A stretch of DNA of 64,000 bases from Flectonema sp. DT1601. Taxonomy: Eukaryota; Euglenozoa; Diplonemea; Diplonemida; Diplonemidae. The translations under genes and the position numbers were made by a program. This document shows positions 41,108 through 52,030 of the stretch, in pieces. Where the stretch lies: assembly GCA_964019425.1 (NCBI GenBank), contig OZ025814.1, positions 1,006,001 to 1,070,000 on the forward strand, read 5' to 3'. Each line of letters starts with the position of its first letter. Position 1 is the stretch's first letter. The notes under the pieces are model-generated. The model was not told where the DNA came from and searched no databases. It saw only the letters and a list, made by a program, of their open reading frames with translations.

Positions 41108-44100
41108 ATGAACACATCAATTGAACTCTTACGTCTTCTCGTATTTAACTATGAACCAGATGTGCTATTGATCCAAGAGACATTTTTAACGAAGGGAAAG
41201 AAAACACCCGAAATTAATGAATATACGCCATATAGGAAAGATAGAACTCTACCAAGGCAAGTTGGAAAACCTGTTAGAGGTGGTGGTCTATTGACATATG
41301 TTCATAACAAACATAAATTCAGTGAGATTGTGATCACACAAAGTGAATGCGACTCACTAGAAATATCAGCTGTGGAAATACAATGTGAAGAACCTTTGAT
41401 TATCTATAATATTTACCGTCCACCATTACAAATTATAAATGATACAAGGAGCCCAAATTACAATCTGGATTGCATTGATCTGAAAGGAAATATGAAAAAC
41501 AACATTGTCATAATGGGTGACTTTAATGCACATAATCACATGTGGGAAGATAAACCAATTGACGATATCAATGGTGATATCATAACAGAATGGATAAGTG
41601 AAAACAATCTTGTGTGTTGGAATGAGCCATCAATCCCAACAAGGTTAGAGTCAATGACATCTCCAGACCTGACTCTGACAAACACTAATATGAAAATAGA
41701 ATCTTGGTCTACCCTTGGAACAGTAAACTCTGACCACTCACCAATGATGATTGTTATACACAACTCATGTAAAAATGTTGACTATCAAAAAGTTAGAAAA
41801 AGTGGCTTCAACTGGGCTAAAGCTGATTGGACTAACTTCAGTGATGACCTCGAAGTGGCCTCAGAAAGAATACAAAATATTAAAATAAACGAAAGTAAAG
41901 CAAAAATATTTAAAAATGAAATATTAAAAGCAAAAAGCAAACACGTTCCGAGAATCTATGTGCGAAAACAAAGAGCAAGGAAATGGTGGAATTCTGAACT
42001 GATGGAGCAACTCCGTCATTTTGAGGAGAAACAAAAGGAAATAACTGATGACAGTGATTTAAATGACGAGAATGTGTTGCTCTTAAAGAAACTTAATGAA
42101 CAAATATGTGATAAAGTAAAAGAGTGTAGAGAAAGAAACATAGAAAAAAAAATCAAAGAATGTGTCACGGAAGATGGATCTCCGGACGAAGGTGGCATCC
42201 TAAAGTATATGGATGATGTAAGGAAACTTGACGGACGGTGTGAAAGAGTAGAGATACCTTTCATACATGATACAAATATGAACAAAATTCTCGACGACAA
42301 AGAAAAGGCAGATTTCTTCACTGATTTCTTCTCAAACATTGTTGGCAAAGATGTACAAACAAAATATAGACAAAACTTCAACATTAACATAAGAGATGAC
42401 ATAGTTCCGTTCACTCCTTCTGAGGTGATGACACAATTGGGAAGACTACATAGTACCAAATCTTCACCTGATGGGATGAATGCCATACTGCTGCAGAACT
42501 TAAAACCAAAAATGCAAAAAATACTAGTAGATATATTAAATAACTCCTGGTTGAACATGGTCGTACCTAATGACTGGAAACAGACTTATTGGGTACCGAT
42601 TGCAAAAGCAGGAAAAGATCCCCACAACCCAGCTTCATACAGAATGATAGCTCTTACCCCAGCGATCGCTAAACTTATCGAAAAATTAATAAAGAACAGA
42701 CTTGTGTATCATTTGGGGAAACACAACAATGGTGTTAAAAACCTGAGTCATAATCAAGCTGCTTATCGTAAGACGAGATCGTGTAGGGAACAGATTCTGT
42801 ACCTAATCGATATACTCAATGAGAATAGAATAAGAGGGAAAATTTCTGCGGTTGTATTCATGGATATAAAGAAAGCCTTTGATTCTGTCAACCACCTAAA
42901 ATTACTCGAAAGAATGAAAAATATGTCAATACCTGAATACTATATAAGATGGGTTGAAAGCTTTCTACACAAAAGGACTGCTGCAACCATAATAAATAGC
43001 AAAGTTAGCAAGTACATAAAGCTCACTAATGGAGTCCCTCAGGGAACAGTACTTGCTAGTATATTGTTTATCGTATACATTGATGAAATAACTGAAATAA
43101 TAGAGAAAAAAGCGAACCTGTCACTCTATGCTGATGATATTGCGTTTGTGGTATCAGATGATAAATCTGCTGGCAACCTTGCGAATAAAATACAAACCGC
43201 TTTCTCAGAAACGGAAGCACATCTGAATAACATTGACCTTGAGTTGGCAAGGGAAAAAACAAAACTTATGATAATTGATTCAAGTACATCGCGTATTATA
43301 AAATGTAAGTATAAAATAAAATTTAAAGATAAATCGTACCTCGCAGAAACCGTCTCAGAAAGGTTTCTGGGTGTCCAAATAGACAATGACCTATCGTTTT
43401 CTGATCATGTATCACGAATATGTAAAAGTGTGAATAAGAAGCTTCGCTTCCTAAAAATGCTGGCTGATAAGAGATGGGGATGTACAAAGAATATCATCAG
43501 ATTAGTTTACTTGATATACATCATACCTGTCTTTACTTACGCAATGGAGAGTTTGTACAGTACCATTGTACGAAATAGAAAGCTAATGAGAAAGTTGAAT
43601 ACTCTGCATATGAAGGCAGCTCAAATAATAACAGGTGCTGACTACGGAACAAAATTTGAAAAAGTCTTGGAAGAATCCTGCATCGCCGAATTAAGTAGCT
43701 ACTATCTTGTTGAAACGGCAAGATGGGCTGCAAAGATCGAACGACTGCGAACTTCTCCTTGTACCAAAAGATTGATGGAAAAACGAAGAATTAACTTTAA
43801 ACATATGCAAACCTTGTGCTTTGCGGTAAAAACTTACAGTGACATTGGTCTCACAGACCTACCAGTAGAACATTATCCTCCCACATACTTTCCTCCTTGG
43901 AAGGATTTTGCAGATATAGAAATTAACGAAAGTATTGGTGTAAAAAAGTGCGAGAATTTCAGTCAGAATCAGAAAATTTGTAAAGAATACATTAGAAAGT
44001 TGAAAGAAAAATATGAAAACAACATACTTGCGAAAATATACACCGACGGTTCTGTAAGTGAAGGGACCGGAGGATCATCTTTTGTGATTAAGTATAAGAA

Positions 44101-44863
44101 CAAAGTTATAGAGGGAACGTGCCCGGCAGGGAAACTGTGCTCTTCCTTTAGGTCGGAGTTGTTTGCAATTTATTACGCTCTCAATGCAACACTGAAATCT
44201 TTTAAGGAAAAATCGAGAGAGGAACTAGAAAACAAGGCGGTTCTAATCCTATCGGACTCACAGAGTGCTTTATCTGAGCTAAAGAGAGGTCACTTCTACC
44301 AAAAAACTGAATTGGGTCTTAAGTGCTGGATTCTTTTAGACTTGCTATGTGGATTAGGGCTCAAAATAAATCTGTCCCATATATTCTCACATTGCGGTAT
44401 AGGAGGAAATGAGAGAGCTGATGCTCTGGCTGCGGAAGCGGTAAAAATGGAGCAAAACAATGTAAAAGTGGACTACAAAACTGTCACAACAAAAATGAAA
44501 TATTTACATACAAAGGTAATGATTGGAAAGAAGGAATCATTTCCGGAGAAATTCAACAGGGAAATGGAAATACTAATATCACAAATAAGAATGGGTAAGG
44601 CATGCTTTACTACAAAACAAATTGATAACCGATATAGAAATGGATTGTGTCTCTGCTGTGAAGTGGAGGACACAGTGCAACACTTTGTTTGTGAATGTCC
44701 AGCATTCTACAAAGAAAGAAAAATGAATTTAGACTCGCTTATATTAACAGAAGACGAGTTAATAGAACAGTCTAATGACTTTGATGGCATGGTAATGCTA
44801 TTAAAATATCTATGTGACGTAGGGGATGGACAAGTCCAGAGGACAAAACTAAAAAGAACTTAA
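41108..44863 (+). CDS. LINE ORF2: endonuclease, reverse transcriptase, RNase H
   Basis: 1251 residues from the first ATG; the frame is open back to 40988, directly after the ORF1 stop. The apurinic-type endonuclease starts upstream of that ATG (FKIISVNTRS, with its catalytic Asn) and continues with LLIQETF, MGDFNAHNHMW (about 137-147) and SDHSP (about 208). RT blocks: FMDIKKAFDS (about 585), GVPQGTVLAS and YADDIAF (about 674). RNase H: YTDGS (about 978), SELFAIYYAL, LSDSQSAL and GNERADALA. A CLCC...HFVCEC cluster (about 1181-1197) ends the protein. It would nick target DNA and prime reverse transcription there. Clade assignment (I/ingi) is inferred from RNase H plus a C-terminal Cys/His motif. 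Confidence 0.85.
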   Translation: MNTSIELLRLLVFNYEPDVLLIQETFLTKGKKTPEINEYTPYRKDRTLPRQVGKPVRGGGLLTYVHNKHKFSEIVITQSECDSLEISAVEIQCEEPLIIYNIYRPPLQIINDTRSPNYNLDCIDLKGNMKNNIVIMGDFNAHNHMWEDKPIDDINGDIITEWISENNLVCWNEPSIPTRLESMTSPDLTLTNTNMKIESWSTLGTVNSDHSPMMIVIHNSCKNVDYQKVRKSGFNWAKADWTNFSDDLEVASERIQNIKINESKAKIFKNEILKAKSKHVPRIYVRKQRARKWWNSELMEQLRHFEEKQKEITDDSDLNDENVLLLKKLNEQICDKVKECRERNIEKKIKECVTEDGSPDEGGILKYMDDVRKLDGRCERVEIPFIHDTNMNKILDDKEKADFFTDFFSNIVGKDVQTKYRQNFNINIRDDIVPFTPSEVMTQLGRLHSTKSSPDGMNAILLQNLKPKMQKILVDILNNSWLNMVVPNDWKQTYWVPIAKAGKDPHNPASYRMIALTPAIAKLIEKLIKNRLVYHLGKHNNGVKNLSHNQAAYRKTRSCREQILYLIDILNENRIRGKISAVVFMDIKKAFDSVNHLKLLERMKNMSIPEYYIRWVESFLHKRTAATIINSKVSKYIKLTNGVPQGTVLASILFIVYIDEITEIIEKKANLSLYADDIAFVVSDDKSAGNLANKIQTAFSETEAHLNNIDLELAREKTKLMIIDSSTSRIIKCKYKIKFKDKSYLAETVSERFLGVQIDNDLSFSDHVSRICKSVNKKLRFLKMLADKRWGCTKNIIRLVYLIYIIPVFTYAMESLYSTIVRNRKLMRKLNTLHMKAAQIITGADYGTKFEKVLEESCIAELSSYYLVETARWAAKIERLRTSPCTKRLMEKRRINFKHMQTLCFAVKTYSDIGLTDLPVEHYPPTYFPPWKDFADIEINESIGVKKCENFSQNQKICKEYIRKLKEKYENNILAKIYTDGSVSEGTGGSSFVIKYKNKVIEGTCPAGKLCSSFRSELFAIYYALNATLKSFKEKSREELENKAVLILSDSQSALSELKRGHFYQKTELGLKCWILLDLLCGLGLKINLSHIFSHCGIGGNERADALAAEAVKMEQNNVKVDYKTVTTKMKYLHTKVMIGKKESFPEKFNREMEILISQIRMGKACFTTKQIDNRYRNGLCLCCEVEDTVQHFVCECPAFYKERKMNLDSLILTEDELIEQSNDFDGMVMLLKYLCDVGDGQVQRTKLKRT

Positions 44864-45368
44864 ACTCGTATGGAACACTGTAATTTGTACACAATCAAAG
44901 TGAAAATTTTCTGATGCAAGCAAGAAGCTGATGGATGCTGATTCATGCTGCACGACAAGGTTCAATGATTGAGTCAGAAGATGGGTTACCATTCGAAGAA
45001 ATGCTGATGATGGAGCTGACAGTTGTTGATGAGGGGAAAAAATATTAGGCGTAGATGTAATTTAGATGTACTCTCTGAGGATTTAGAAACATGTCAACAA
45101 CTCAAAGAATAAGGTTTATTGAGTAACCTGTCAAACCATGCTGTTGTAACTATTATGCTGATTAGTTTATTATATTTTTACGTAACTCTTGCTGCACATT
45201 AGACTAATCTAGCTCAGTCTTATGTTTCTCTATTGTATTCCTTTCTATTTATGAACGAACCTTTTGGGGTCAACTTACCCCGCTCATTAACAGGATATCG
45301 AGTGAACAGAGAATTACCCTCTCTGAATCACAACGTATCCAGTATTAAAAAAAAAAAAAAAAAAAAAA

Positions 45369-45984
45369 GGGATGTTCCATTTTTTATTCCATTTCTTATT
45401 TATTTAGTCACATCCCCCCCTGTCTTTCCACTTTATTTTTCTTCATTCTGAGCATTTTATAAACCATTCACAACAGGTTTATCGAACTTGTATCTGCAAT
45501 GTGTGCGACCCTGGGATGGAAATATAGGAATTTGGTTATATTAATAAGGGAATGACCATCTTCATCCATTTTGTATTGTTAAACTAATTAAGACAAAATT
45601 AAGAATTGAACTGAGGTTATCGTTCATTACATTATTTTCAATAAAATAGAAATGTGAGAAGAACTACGGGATGGGGAATTTGGCGGAACGCAAGCCCCCC
45701 CCCCCTCTGCCGTATTACATTATACCCTGGTTTTGGTTTCCCAGGGCTCACGATTAATTCAAAATTGAATAACTCGATTCCGTACTGCACTGAATGACAA
45801 CACGGAAAAAGAGATGTGTATGCAGCTAAGTTAGAAACATTTATTATAATGTAAAGTATTTACGTCAATCGCAGAGTGTATACCTGCACTAACATTACCT
45901 TTAGTCACTGTATCTCAGAACTAATGTTAAATTATCGTCTATGATACAAAACATTTGTATTTTACGTACAAACTCGAACAGTTA
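45369..45984. repeat. R1 fragment and flank after the LINE
   Basis: 45447-45680 repeats the end of R1 (CATTTTATAAACCATTCACAACAGG...GGGATGGGGAA) with a 60-bp insertion near 45549-45612. The remainder to 45984 is unrecognised AT-rich DNA. Confidence 0.65.
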
Positions 45985-46276
45985 ACCCCCCCCCAACCCC
46001 CCCAAGGGGGGGGAGCCACTAATAAAAGCCAACCTCTCCCGTACAAAGCCTGCCTGTCCCGTACAAAGTCCAACCTGAAAAACAAATTTGCTACTAATGG
46101 ATGATTAAGCTGGGAAGAGTGCAAGCCCCCCCCCCAACCCCCCCCAAGGGGGGGGAGCCACTAATAAAAGCCAACCTCCCCCGTACAAAGTCTGCCTGTC
46201 CCGTACAAAGTCCAAGTTGAAAAACAAATTTGCTACTAATGGATGATTAAGCTGGGAAGAGTGCAAGCCCCCCCCC
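45985..46276. repeat. Tandem duplication with C-run/G-run hairpins
   Basis: Two units of about 139 bp, each starting with C runs, AA, C run, AA and a G run (self-complementary), then AGCCACTAATAAAAGCC, CCCGTACAAAGTC words and GGATGATTAAGCTGGGAAG. Similar C/G hairpins lie at 54078-54113 and 58691-58727. Confidence 0.75.
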
Positions 46277-46309
46277 CAAGTTTACTATTTGTGTAGGAAA
46301 GACCCCTTT

Positions 46310-46909
46310 ACCCAAAAAAAAATGAAATCAAAGATTGCTTTTTCAGAATAGCGAGATGTAACAGAGTGGCAAATAACTGCAAAAGTGAAAGAATTTATTT
46401 ATTAAAACCCAAATTGTCTAAACTGTAACAAAAAGACAGCTTGGCACCTAAAATTTATTAAAAAGGAAAAAATTATTTCAAAAAAAAAAATTTTGCTAAA
46501 TTGGCAACCATACACCTAAATTTCAAAACCATACCAAAAAAAATTTTTCATCACATTTTATACTTTAAGAAAATGGTTACCCATCTTTTCTAGACCTGCC
46601 CGGGCGCAAAAATCCAGCATTTTTCCTTAGGCAAAATTTTTTCTTACATTTCTTACTTACTTCCTACTGAAGAAAATTGGCAGCTTAAATTTGCCCAGAA
46701 GTGCTACATAAGCATTGGTAGTGGAAAGGTGGCAAATAACTGCAAAAATGAATGGGATTATTTATTACAACCCAAATTGTCTAAACCATAACAAAAAGAC
46801 AGCTTGGCACCAACTAAAATCTTCCTTCCACCTAGAATTTGTGAAGGCTTTTCAAGACCGATAGGTTGAGAGATAACCATAAAAAAGGTGTACCCATGTT
46901 TTTTTGGAG
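46310..46909. repeat. T and W blocks left of VIPER-like copy 2
   Basis: T-block sequence to about 46675, then GGCAGCTTAAATTTGCCCAG and GTGCTACATAAGC, then W-block sequence to GGAGGT at the element junction. At about 46678-46707 the 32-bp satellite is present as roughly a single unit. Confidence 0.75.
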
Positions 46910-47393
46910 GTAATTGTCCTTCCATGCTTTGCACCTGTCGAAATAATAAAACTTAAAAACTACACACGCACCAATAACAAGCGATTACACTAGAACGCGC
47001 GATTGCAAGAACACCCTGGTTCAAGGTGGCTCGCTGCGGCGGGGTAACTGAAGTCCGTTTTCGTTGGACTCAGCTCCACCACGGGGTGGAGGGGTGAGGA
47101 GGGTGGGCTTCGAAAACGTGAGTGTGAGAGAAAGAAGTGATCGAGCTGTATAAAGAATTTCTTTTTGAAAAAATAGAAGGCTAAAGAATATATAAAAATG
47201 TCTGCTGTTTCGTTCATTTTTCCAACTTCGGAATCATACACTTTTCTGTCTGATTCCTTTGATTATTTCTTTCCGGTGCTAAGCTTGGTGGAAAATTACC
47301 TGAATGAATCCTAGTAATTGTCCTTCCATGCTTTGCACCTGTCGAAATAATAAAACTTAAAAACTACACACGCACCAATAACAAGCGATTACA

Positions 47394-47528
47394 CTAGAAC
47401 GCGCGATTGCAAGAACACCCTGGTTCAAGGTGGCTCGCTGCGGCGGGGTAACTGAAGTCCGTTTTCGTTGGACTCAGCTCCACCACCCCTGCGCATGTTG
47501 AAAAAGTCCCCCAACGCTTGTTTAACCT

Positions 47529-47579
<51 letters not shown>

Positions 47580-50500
47580 CCCCTTGGTCGAATGAGAAAC
47601 AGTCTCCCTTGAAGGAATGTCAGCAGGATTGTACTTCGTACTAACCCATCCAAGGGTGTAGGAACATTTCAAAAGAAAAAGAAAATCAATGGCCTTGACC
47701 AAACACTTGTTCAAAATGAATGACTTAACAGACATCTTTTTCCTAAAAACTCCGCATACCGTGGTATTGTCCACCCATATAGTAAGGTGGTCTGCAGCTT
47801 TGATGGCTTTTAATGTCTGCCCTAAGGCATCTGCCTCAAGCACATTGATATGACGATCTTCACCTTGAGGCCATGAAGATCCCACAATATCCAATTCACC
47901 GCTATTCCAAACAATAACACCTCCCCACCCTTTGAGGGAGGCATCAACAAACACCTCTGCAGTCCTACCACTTTTTCTTTCAGGAAGAATCTTCCTAGTG
48001 CGCTGAACCGCCTGAATCCAACTTGAAAGTTCCTTCTTAACCGACAAGGGAATAGTAACATGATCCTGCACCTGTATAGAGCCGTAGTTCAGGCGGTTTG
48101 TGATCCTGCGCATGTACTTCAGGGCAAACCAATACTTTCCAGGTGAGACCCCCACGATGGCACTCGCATGTAGAAGGCGGCCCCCCAGCGATTCAAGCTG
48201 TGATGCACTCAAACCTGATAGAACACACGTTGAAATCTTCCTCTTAATCTTAGAACCTAAAGAAACGACCTCATCACAGTGAGAGAACGAAACACCCAGA
48301 AATTCATAATCCTGCGACAAGTTCACTGTGTCACTGGGCTTCCATGTTACTCTCGCTTCCTTAGCAAATCCATCCATTCTTCTTGTCGCCGCCTCTACAT
48401 CTTCCTTCTTACCAAACAACCTTATGTTGTCAATCCACCAATGAATACCAACATGTTTCTCAGCAAACTCCTCCCTCACAAACATTGGATCACCGGCCAC
48501 AACTGCTGCAATGGTGTTCATGATTTCCGGTGCACAAACATGTCCCATTGGCAGTCGTGTCAAAGCAAAGGTCCTTCCAGATGAATCGAAAAATGTAAAG
48601 AACTTCTGTGACTGTTCTGGTATTTGGATCTGAAAGAAACCAGTCTTGAAATCCCTGCATGAAGCCACCTCAGAACGAACTGCATCCAAGTAGTATGAGA
48701 TATGTTTTAGTGGGACATTCGGCTCATATCCAAAATCTGTCAGGTTTTCATTTGCTTCTCGCGTCCATAAAATGAAGCGTTGCCTGTTCCCAGTCTCCCT
48801 CTCCTCATACACTGTAAAAGGTATGTTCTCAGACAAAGGGGCCGTGCTAACAGGTACCGCAATCCCACAGTTTACCAATTCTTCTGCGTGTTCAGAGCTG
48901 AAACGTGATTTCTTCCTTCTAACTCGGTTCGTTCTCTCCTTTAATACAGGGAACGTTAAAGACAAGACATGCTTGAACCTCTCCAAGATCGCTGGATGCA
49001 TTCTGTCTTGAACCATCTCAAGATCCATAGTTTCAGTTGAGGCAACATGGAGAGGTGAGGCAATCTCCTCAGCAGTAGTGGGAATGCGGGTGCTCTTGGA
49101 ACGATGTGTGAAACCTGCTCCTATCTTTCTAATAACATCTCTCTCTAAAGGAGGGAGGTAACAATCTGTGTCCTCAGTGCCCTTGCCATTGCGACTTGAT
49201 CCCCTCCATACCTCAGGGTTACGTCTGAAAGAGGTGATATTGTTTTGTGCTTTGCTAATCTGCTTATGAGCTCTTCTGGGATAGGATGACCCTCTGCCAA
49301 GACCTGCATCAAGTGGCTGATCGCACCTCTCTTTATGGAGTGTGCCGTGTACTGCTTCATGCTGGGGTCCTTTCTGAATTCTTTCACCAGGCTTGATGTG
49401 TCCCACGGGTGTAAACTTTCGAAGTGGCCCATTCCCTGCAACAACTCGAAGATTCCTTCCGTCAGTGATCCCTGAATCACCGCCCATCGACTTGGCGAGA
49501 AAGGGTTCGCCCTCTTCCCTTTTGGGGTGGTAAACCAATCTATTATGATCTCGTCTTCGGTCACGTGTATAAACTGGCTGCGTGTCAGTGCTGCTACCTC
49601 GGCCCATCTCGACGCAGTCTTCCATGCTACCAGTACTGCCAACCAGGTTCTGCAATCCTTCTGTGCTGCTGCCCACTCGAGCAGGTCGTTTTTGATCATC
49701 GGTACAGCCTGCTGTGTTGGTATTGCTGCCCCTGCTGCCCTTAAAGCTGCAGCTAGGCTCAGCAATTGGCCGTTTGGCATGCCCATTTTTCCCATCACCG
49801 CGGACAGCATCTTTGTATATGTCAGGAGGCCCTGTGGTGACACCCCTGTAGCCATCACAAACAGAACTCCCGAGCTGTGGTCGATTTGCAGATTCCTTTC
49901 CTGCCCCCACTTCAGAAATCTCTTCCAAAGGTTCCTTCTGCCTGATGTGGTCTTCCCTGCCCACATCTCCTGCATTGTCTCTGACAAGCGTTCGGTTGCC
50001 TCGATCTCGGTTATCTTGTCCTCTGGGTGCCCCCTTCCATTCTGGTCCCCCTTCGACAACATCTGCAGAATGATGTTCCCCACCACATTGTGCTGGTCTA
50101 ATTGAACTTCGCTCCCGTACAATGTGGATACTTGTCTTGTTGTTGATGGATCTTCTCGAGGATGAATTGCGTTCCTGTACCGTCCCAGGTCGGACGGAGT
50201 TCTCGTTGACATATCGACTTTCAATTGATTTGCGTTCCTGCACAGCCCCAGGTTGGACACCGTTCTCCTTGGGGAATCGGCTTGTAGTATTTTTGTGTTC
50301 CCGTACAGTCCCAGGTCGGACGGAGTTCCCACTGACAGATCGACTTGTAATTGATTTGCGTTCCTGTACAGTCCCAGGTTGGACGGGGTTCCCACTGACA
50401 GATCGACTTGCAATTGATTCGCGTTCCTGTACAGTCCCAGGTCGGACGGAGTTCCCACTGACAGATCGATTTGTAATTGATTTGCGTTCCTGTACAGTCC

Positions 50501-50687
50501 CAGGTCGGACGGCGTTCTCTCTGACAGATCGACTTGCAATAGTTTTACGTTCCTGTACAGTCCCAGGTCGGACACCGTTCTCAACGACAGATCGGCCTTC
50601 AATTGATTTTTGTTCCTGTACAGTCCCAGGCTGGACGAACTTGCAGCTCCATGCTGACTTGCGATAGAAGGGGTTCCCGCGGTTCAC
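47394..50687 (-). CDS. Reverse transcriptase-RNase H of VIPER-like copy 2
   Basis: The frame (1097 residues) overlaps the recombinase gene; recognisable RT begins near 49030. Blocks seen: RFILWTREANE, CRDFKTGFFQIQIPE, LTRLPMGHVCAPEIM and GIHWWIDNIRLFG, then RNase H blocks EVFVDASLKGWGGV and LTIWVDNTTVCGV. A long A/T homopolymer (47530-47573) and the P' repeat follow the catalytic part. Clear relative of the RT of copy 1. Confidence 0.8.
49145..50602 (-). CDS. Tyrosine recombinase of VIPER-like copy 2
   Basis: 485 residues. The N-terminus is made of 21-residue repeats (SDLGLYRNANQLQVDLS type) from a 63-bp minisatellite. The C-terminal half has KTASRWAEV, the HSIKRG box and a VTLRYGG tyrosine, parallel to copy 1. 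Confidence 0.75.
   Translation of the reverse strand: MKADLSLRTVSDLGLYRNVKLLQVDLSERTPSDLGLYRNANQLQIDLSVGTPSDLGLYRNANQLQVDLSVGTPSNLGLYRNANQLQVDLSVGTPSDLGLYGNTKILQADSPRRTVSNLGLCRNANQLKVDMSTRTPSDLGRYRNAIHPREDPSTTRQVSTLYGSEVQLDQHNVVGNIILQMLSKGDQNGRGHPEDKITEIEATERLSETMQEMWAGKTTSGRRNLWKRFLKWGQERNLQIDHSSGVLFVMATGVSPQGLLTYTKMLSAVMGKMGMPNGQLLSLAAALRAAGAAIPTQQAVPMIKNDLLEWAAAQKDCRTWLAVLVAWKTASRWAEVAALTRSQFIHVTEDEIIIDWFTTPKGKRANPFSPSRWAVIQGSLTEGIFELLQGMGHFESLHPWDTSSLVKEFRKDPSMKQYTAHSIKRGAISHLMQVLAEGHPIPEELISRLAKHKTISPLSDVTLRYGGDQVAMARALRTQIVTSLL
50165..50675. repeat. 63-bp minisatellite inside overlapping frames
   Basis: Eight units starting at about 50172, 50235, 50298, 50361, 50424, 50487, 50550 and 50613, each with TTCCTGTACAGTCCCAGG. 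As 63 is a multiple of 3, both overlapping frames stay open and read regular 21-residue repeats. Confidence 0.85.
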
Positions 50688-52030
50688 TTCGCCTGTAGAC
50701 GTGAGCCCCCCCCGGCGTTTCCCTTCGGTCTGAACTGAAAGCGGTTACCCACATTCAGTTTCTTTACAAAGGTTGGTGGGCGTGCTCTCTTCTTTTTTAC
50801 TATCAAGGCATTCGCCTTTTCTACAGGATCTTCGGATGCTATCAGTAGTTGCTCCTGAAGCTCCGACCGCTTTGTACCGTCTGTACAGAAAAAGTGTTGA
50901 AACCTTAACTGTCTCAACAAATCATCCCCCAACTTCACCAAGTGAGGAACCTGCGTCCAGCCTGTCACTCTTTCCATACCAAAAAGGAAGTTTGAGAGGT
51001 TCTCAAATTTTTCAACCAATAAGTCCCCTCCCAGACCATATTTTAGACCGGAAACATATCGGCCATCAAGCTTCATCACTAGTGTCGCCGCCTCCTTCGC
51101 TTCAAGGATTTCCTCCCATGCCTTGACCTCCTTTGCACATGACGGGTCAGTTATCAGTTCTAGGTGCTCTTCATGATCAGGTTCAGGCTGAGTATTCTGT
51201 TGTATCACCGGTGGCTGGAATGGCTGAGGTGGCATCCCCACTGGTGGCTGATGTGATAGTGGCGGTGGCATCGGCATCGGTGGCTGATGTGATAGTGGCG
51301 GTGGTGGCGGTGGCATCGGCATCTTCACTGCTTCGTGTTGCTGTGGTCGTGTCTCTTGTCTTTCTACCCGTGTTTTTAGCGAAACGAGTTCCGCCATTAG
51401 CGACTGCATTACAGTCTCGGTTTGTTGTTGCTGTTGCTGCTGTCTCATTGTAAAATCTTCGATGGTCGTCCTTATCGACCCCATCTCTTCAGCCGTGTTT
51501 TCCCTGTACCTGGCAACCGATTCAAACCTCTGACCCACTCCAGAAAAGGTTGCCTCTGTCCGACTTTCTAACACCCTCGTTGCTTCGGCATTGTCTGAAC
51601 ATGCCTGCTGCGCCTGTTGACGCAGTAAGGCTGCATCCTCCTGCAGACTGCCCATCGCATCGTTGGCGTCATCATACGACACGAGACGGGGGTTCTCCCC
51701 CCTTGACAGCCGCTCTCCAACCTTCGCGGCTTTTTCTGCTACCAATCCTCGATTTACCCTTGACAGCAGACCCAATAACACAACTGCATGTGTTATTGGG
51801 ACCGTCGCCAATGATCCTTGCGGCATCCCCAAAGAGATGGCAAGTGTCCCCCTTACCATCTCCCTAAGCGATGTATCATTCCTCAGCTGATTGAGGTCCA
51901 CTTCAAACGGGATATCTGCTTTTGCTGTATCCAAATCAATCATTTCACTCTCTGTAGGTACCGGATTCCCTGTCTTTTTCTCCCATACATTCTTCAAGGC
52001 AGCAGGGAATGTAAACTCAACAAGTGGCAT
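50684..52030 (-). CDS. Gag-like protein of VIPER-like copy 2
   Basis: 448 residues. The start codon directly follows repeat Q. It has an alpha-rich N-terminal half, a short Q run (about 198-203), a Met/Pro-rich low-complexity segment (PMPPPPPPLSHQPP, about 245-285) and a basic tail. The C-terminal domain (KYGLGGDLLVEKF...) has no recognised motif. Assigned as Gag by position. Confidence 0.6.
   Translation of the reverse strand: MPLVEFTFPAALKNVWEKKTGNPVPTESEMIDLDTAKADIPFEVDLNQLRNDTSLREMVRGTLAISLGMPQGSLATVPITHAVVLLGLLSRVNRGLVAEKAAKVGERLSRGENPRLVSYDDANDAMGSLQEDAALLRQQAQQACSDNAEATRVLESRTEATFSGVGQRFESVARYRENTAEEMGSIRTTIEDFTMRQQQQQQQTETVMQSLMAELVSLKTRVERQETRPQQHEAVKMPMPPPPPPLSHQPPMPMPPPLSHQPPVGMPPQPFQPPVIQQNTQPEPDHEEHLELITDPSCAKEVKAWEEILEAKEAATLVMKLDGRYVSGLKYGLGGDLLVEKFENLSNFLFGMERVTGWTQVPHLVKLGDDLLRQLRFQHFFCTDGTKRSELQEQLLIASEDPVEKANALIVKKKRARPPTFVKKLNVGNRFQFRPKGNAGGGSRLQAK

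Larger units (their letters stand above)
39847..45368 (+). mobile_element. Two-ORF LINE (ingi/I-like) with spliced-leader remnant
   Basis: It begins at or just before a spliced-leader-like block (39859-39882), encodes ORF1 (39899-40987) and ORF2 (to 44863), has a 480-bp 3' region and ends in about 22 A residues (45347-45368). GGGAT flanks both sides (39842-39846 and 45369-45373), a possible short target duplication. ORF2 carries endonuclease, RT and RNase H, as in the trypanosome ingi/I group. The host DNA is macro-repeat sequence next to a SINE. Both ORFs are open, so the copy is young. Confidence 0.85.
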
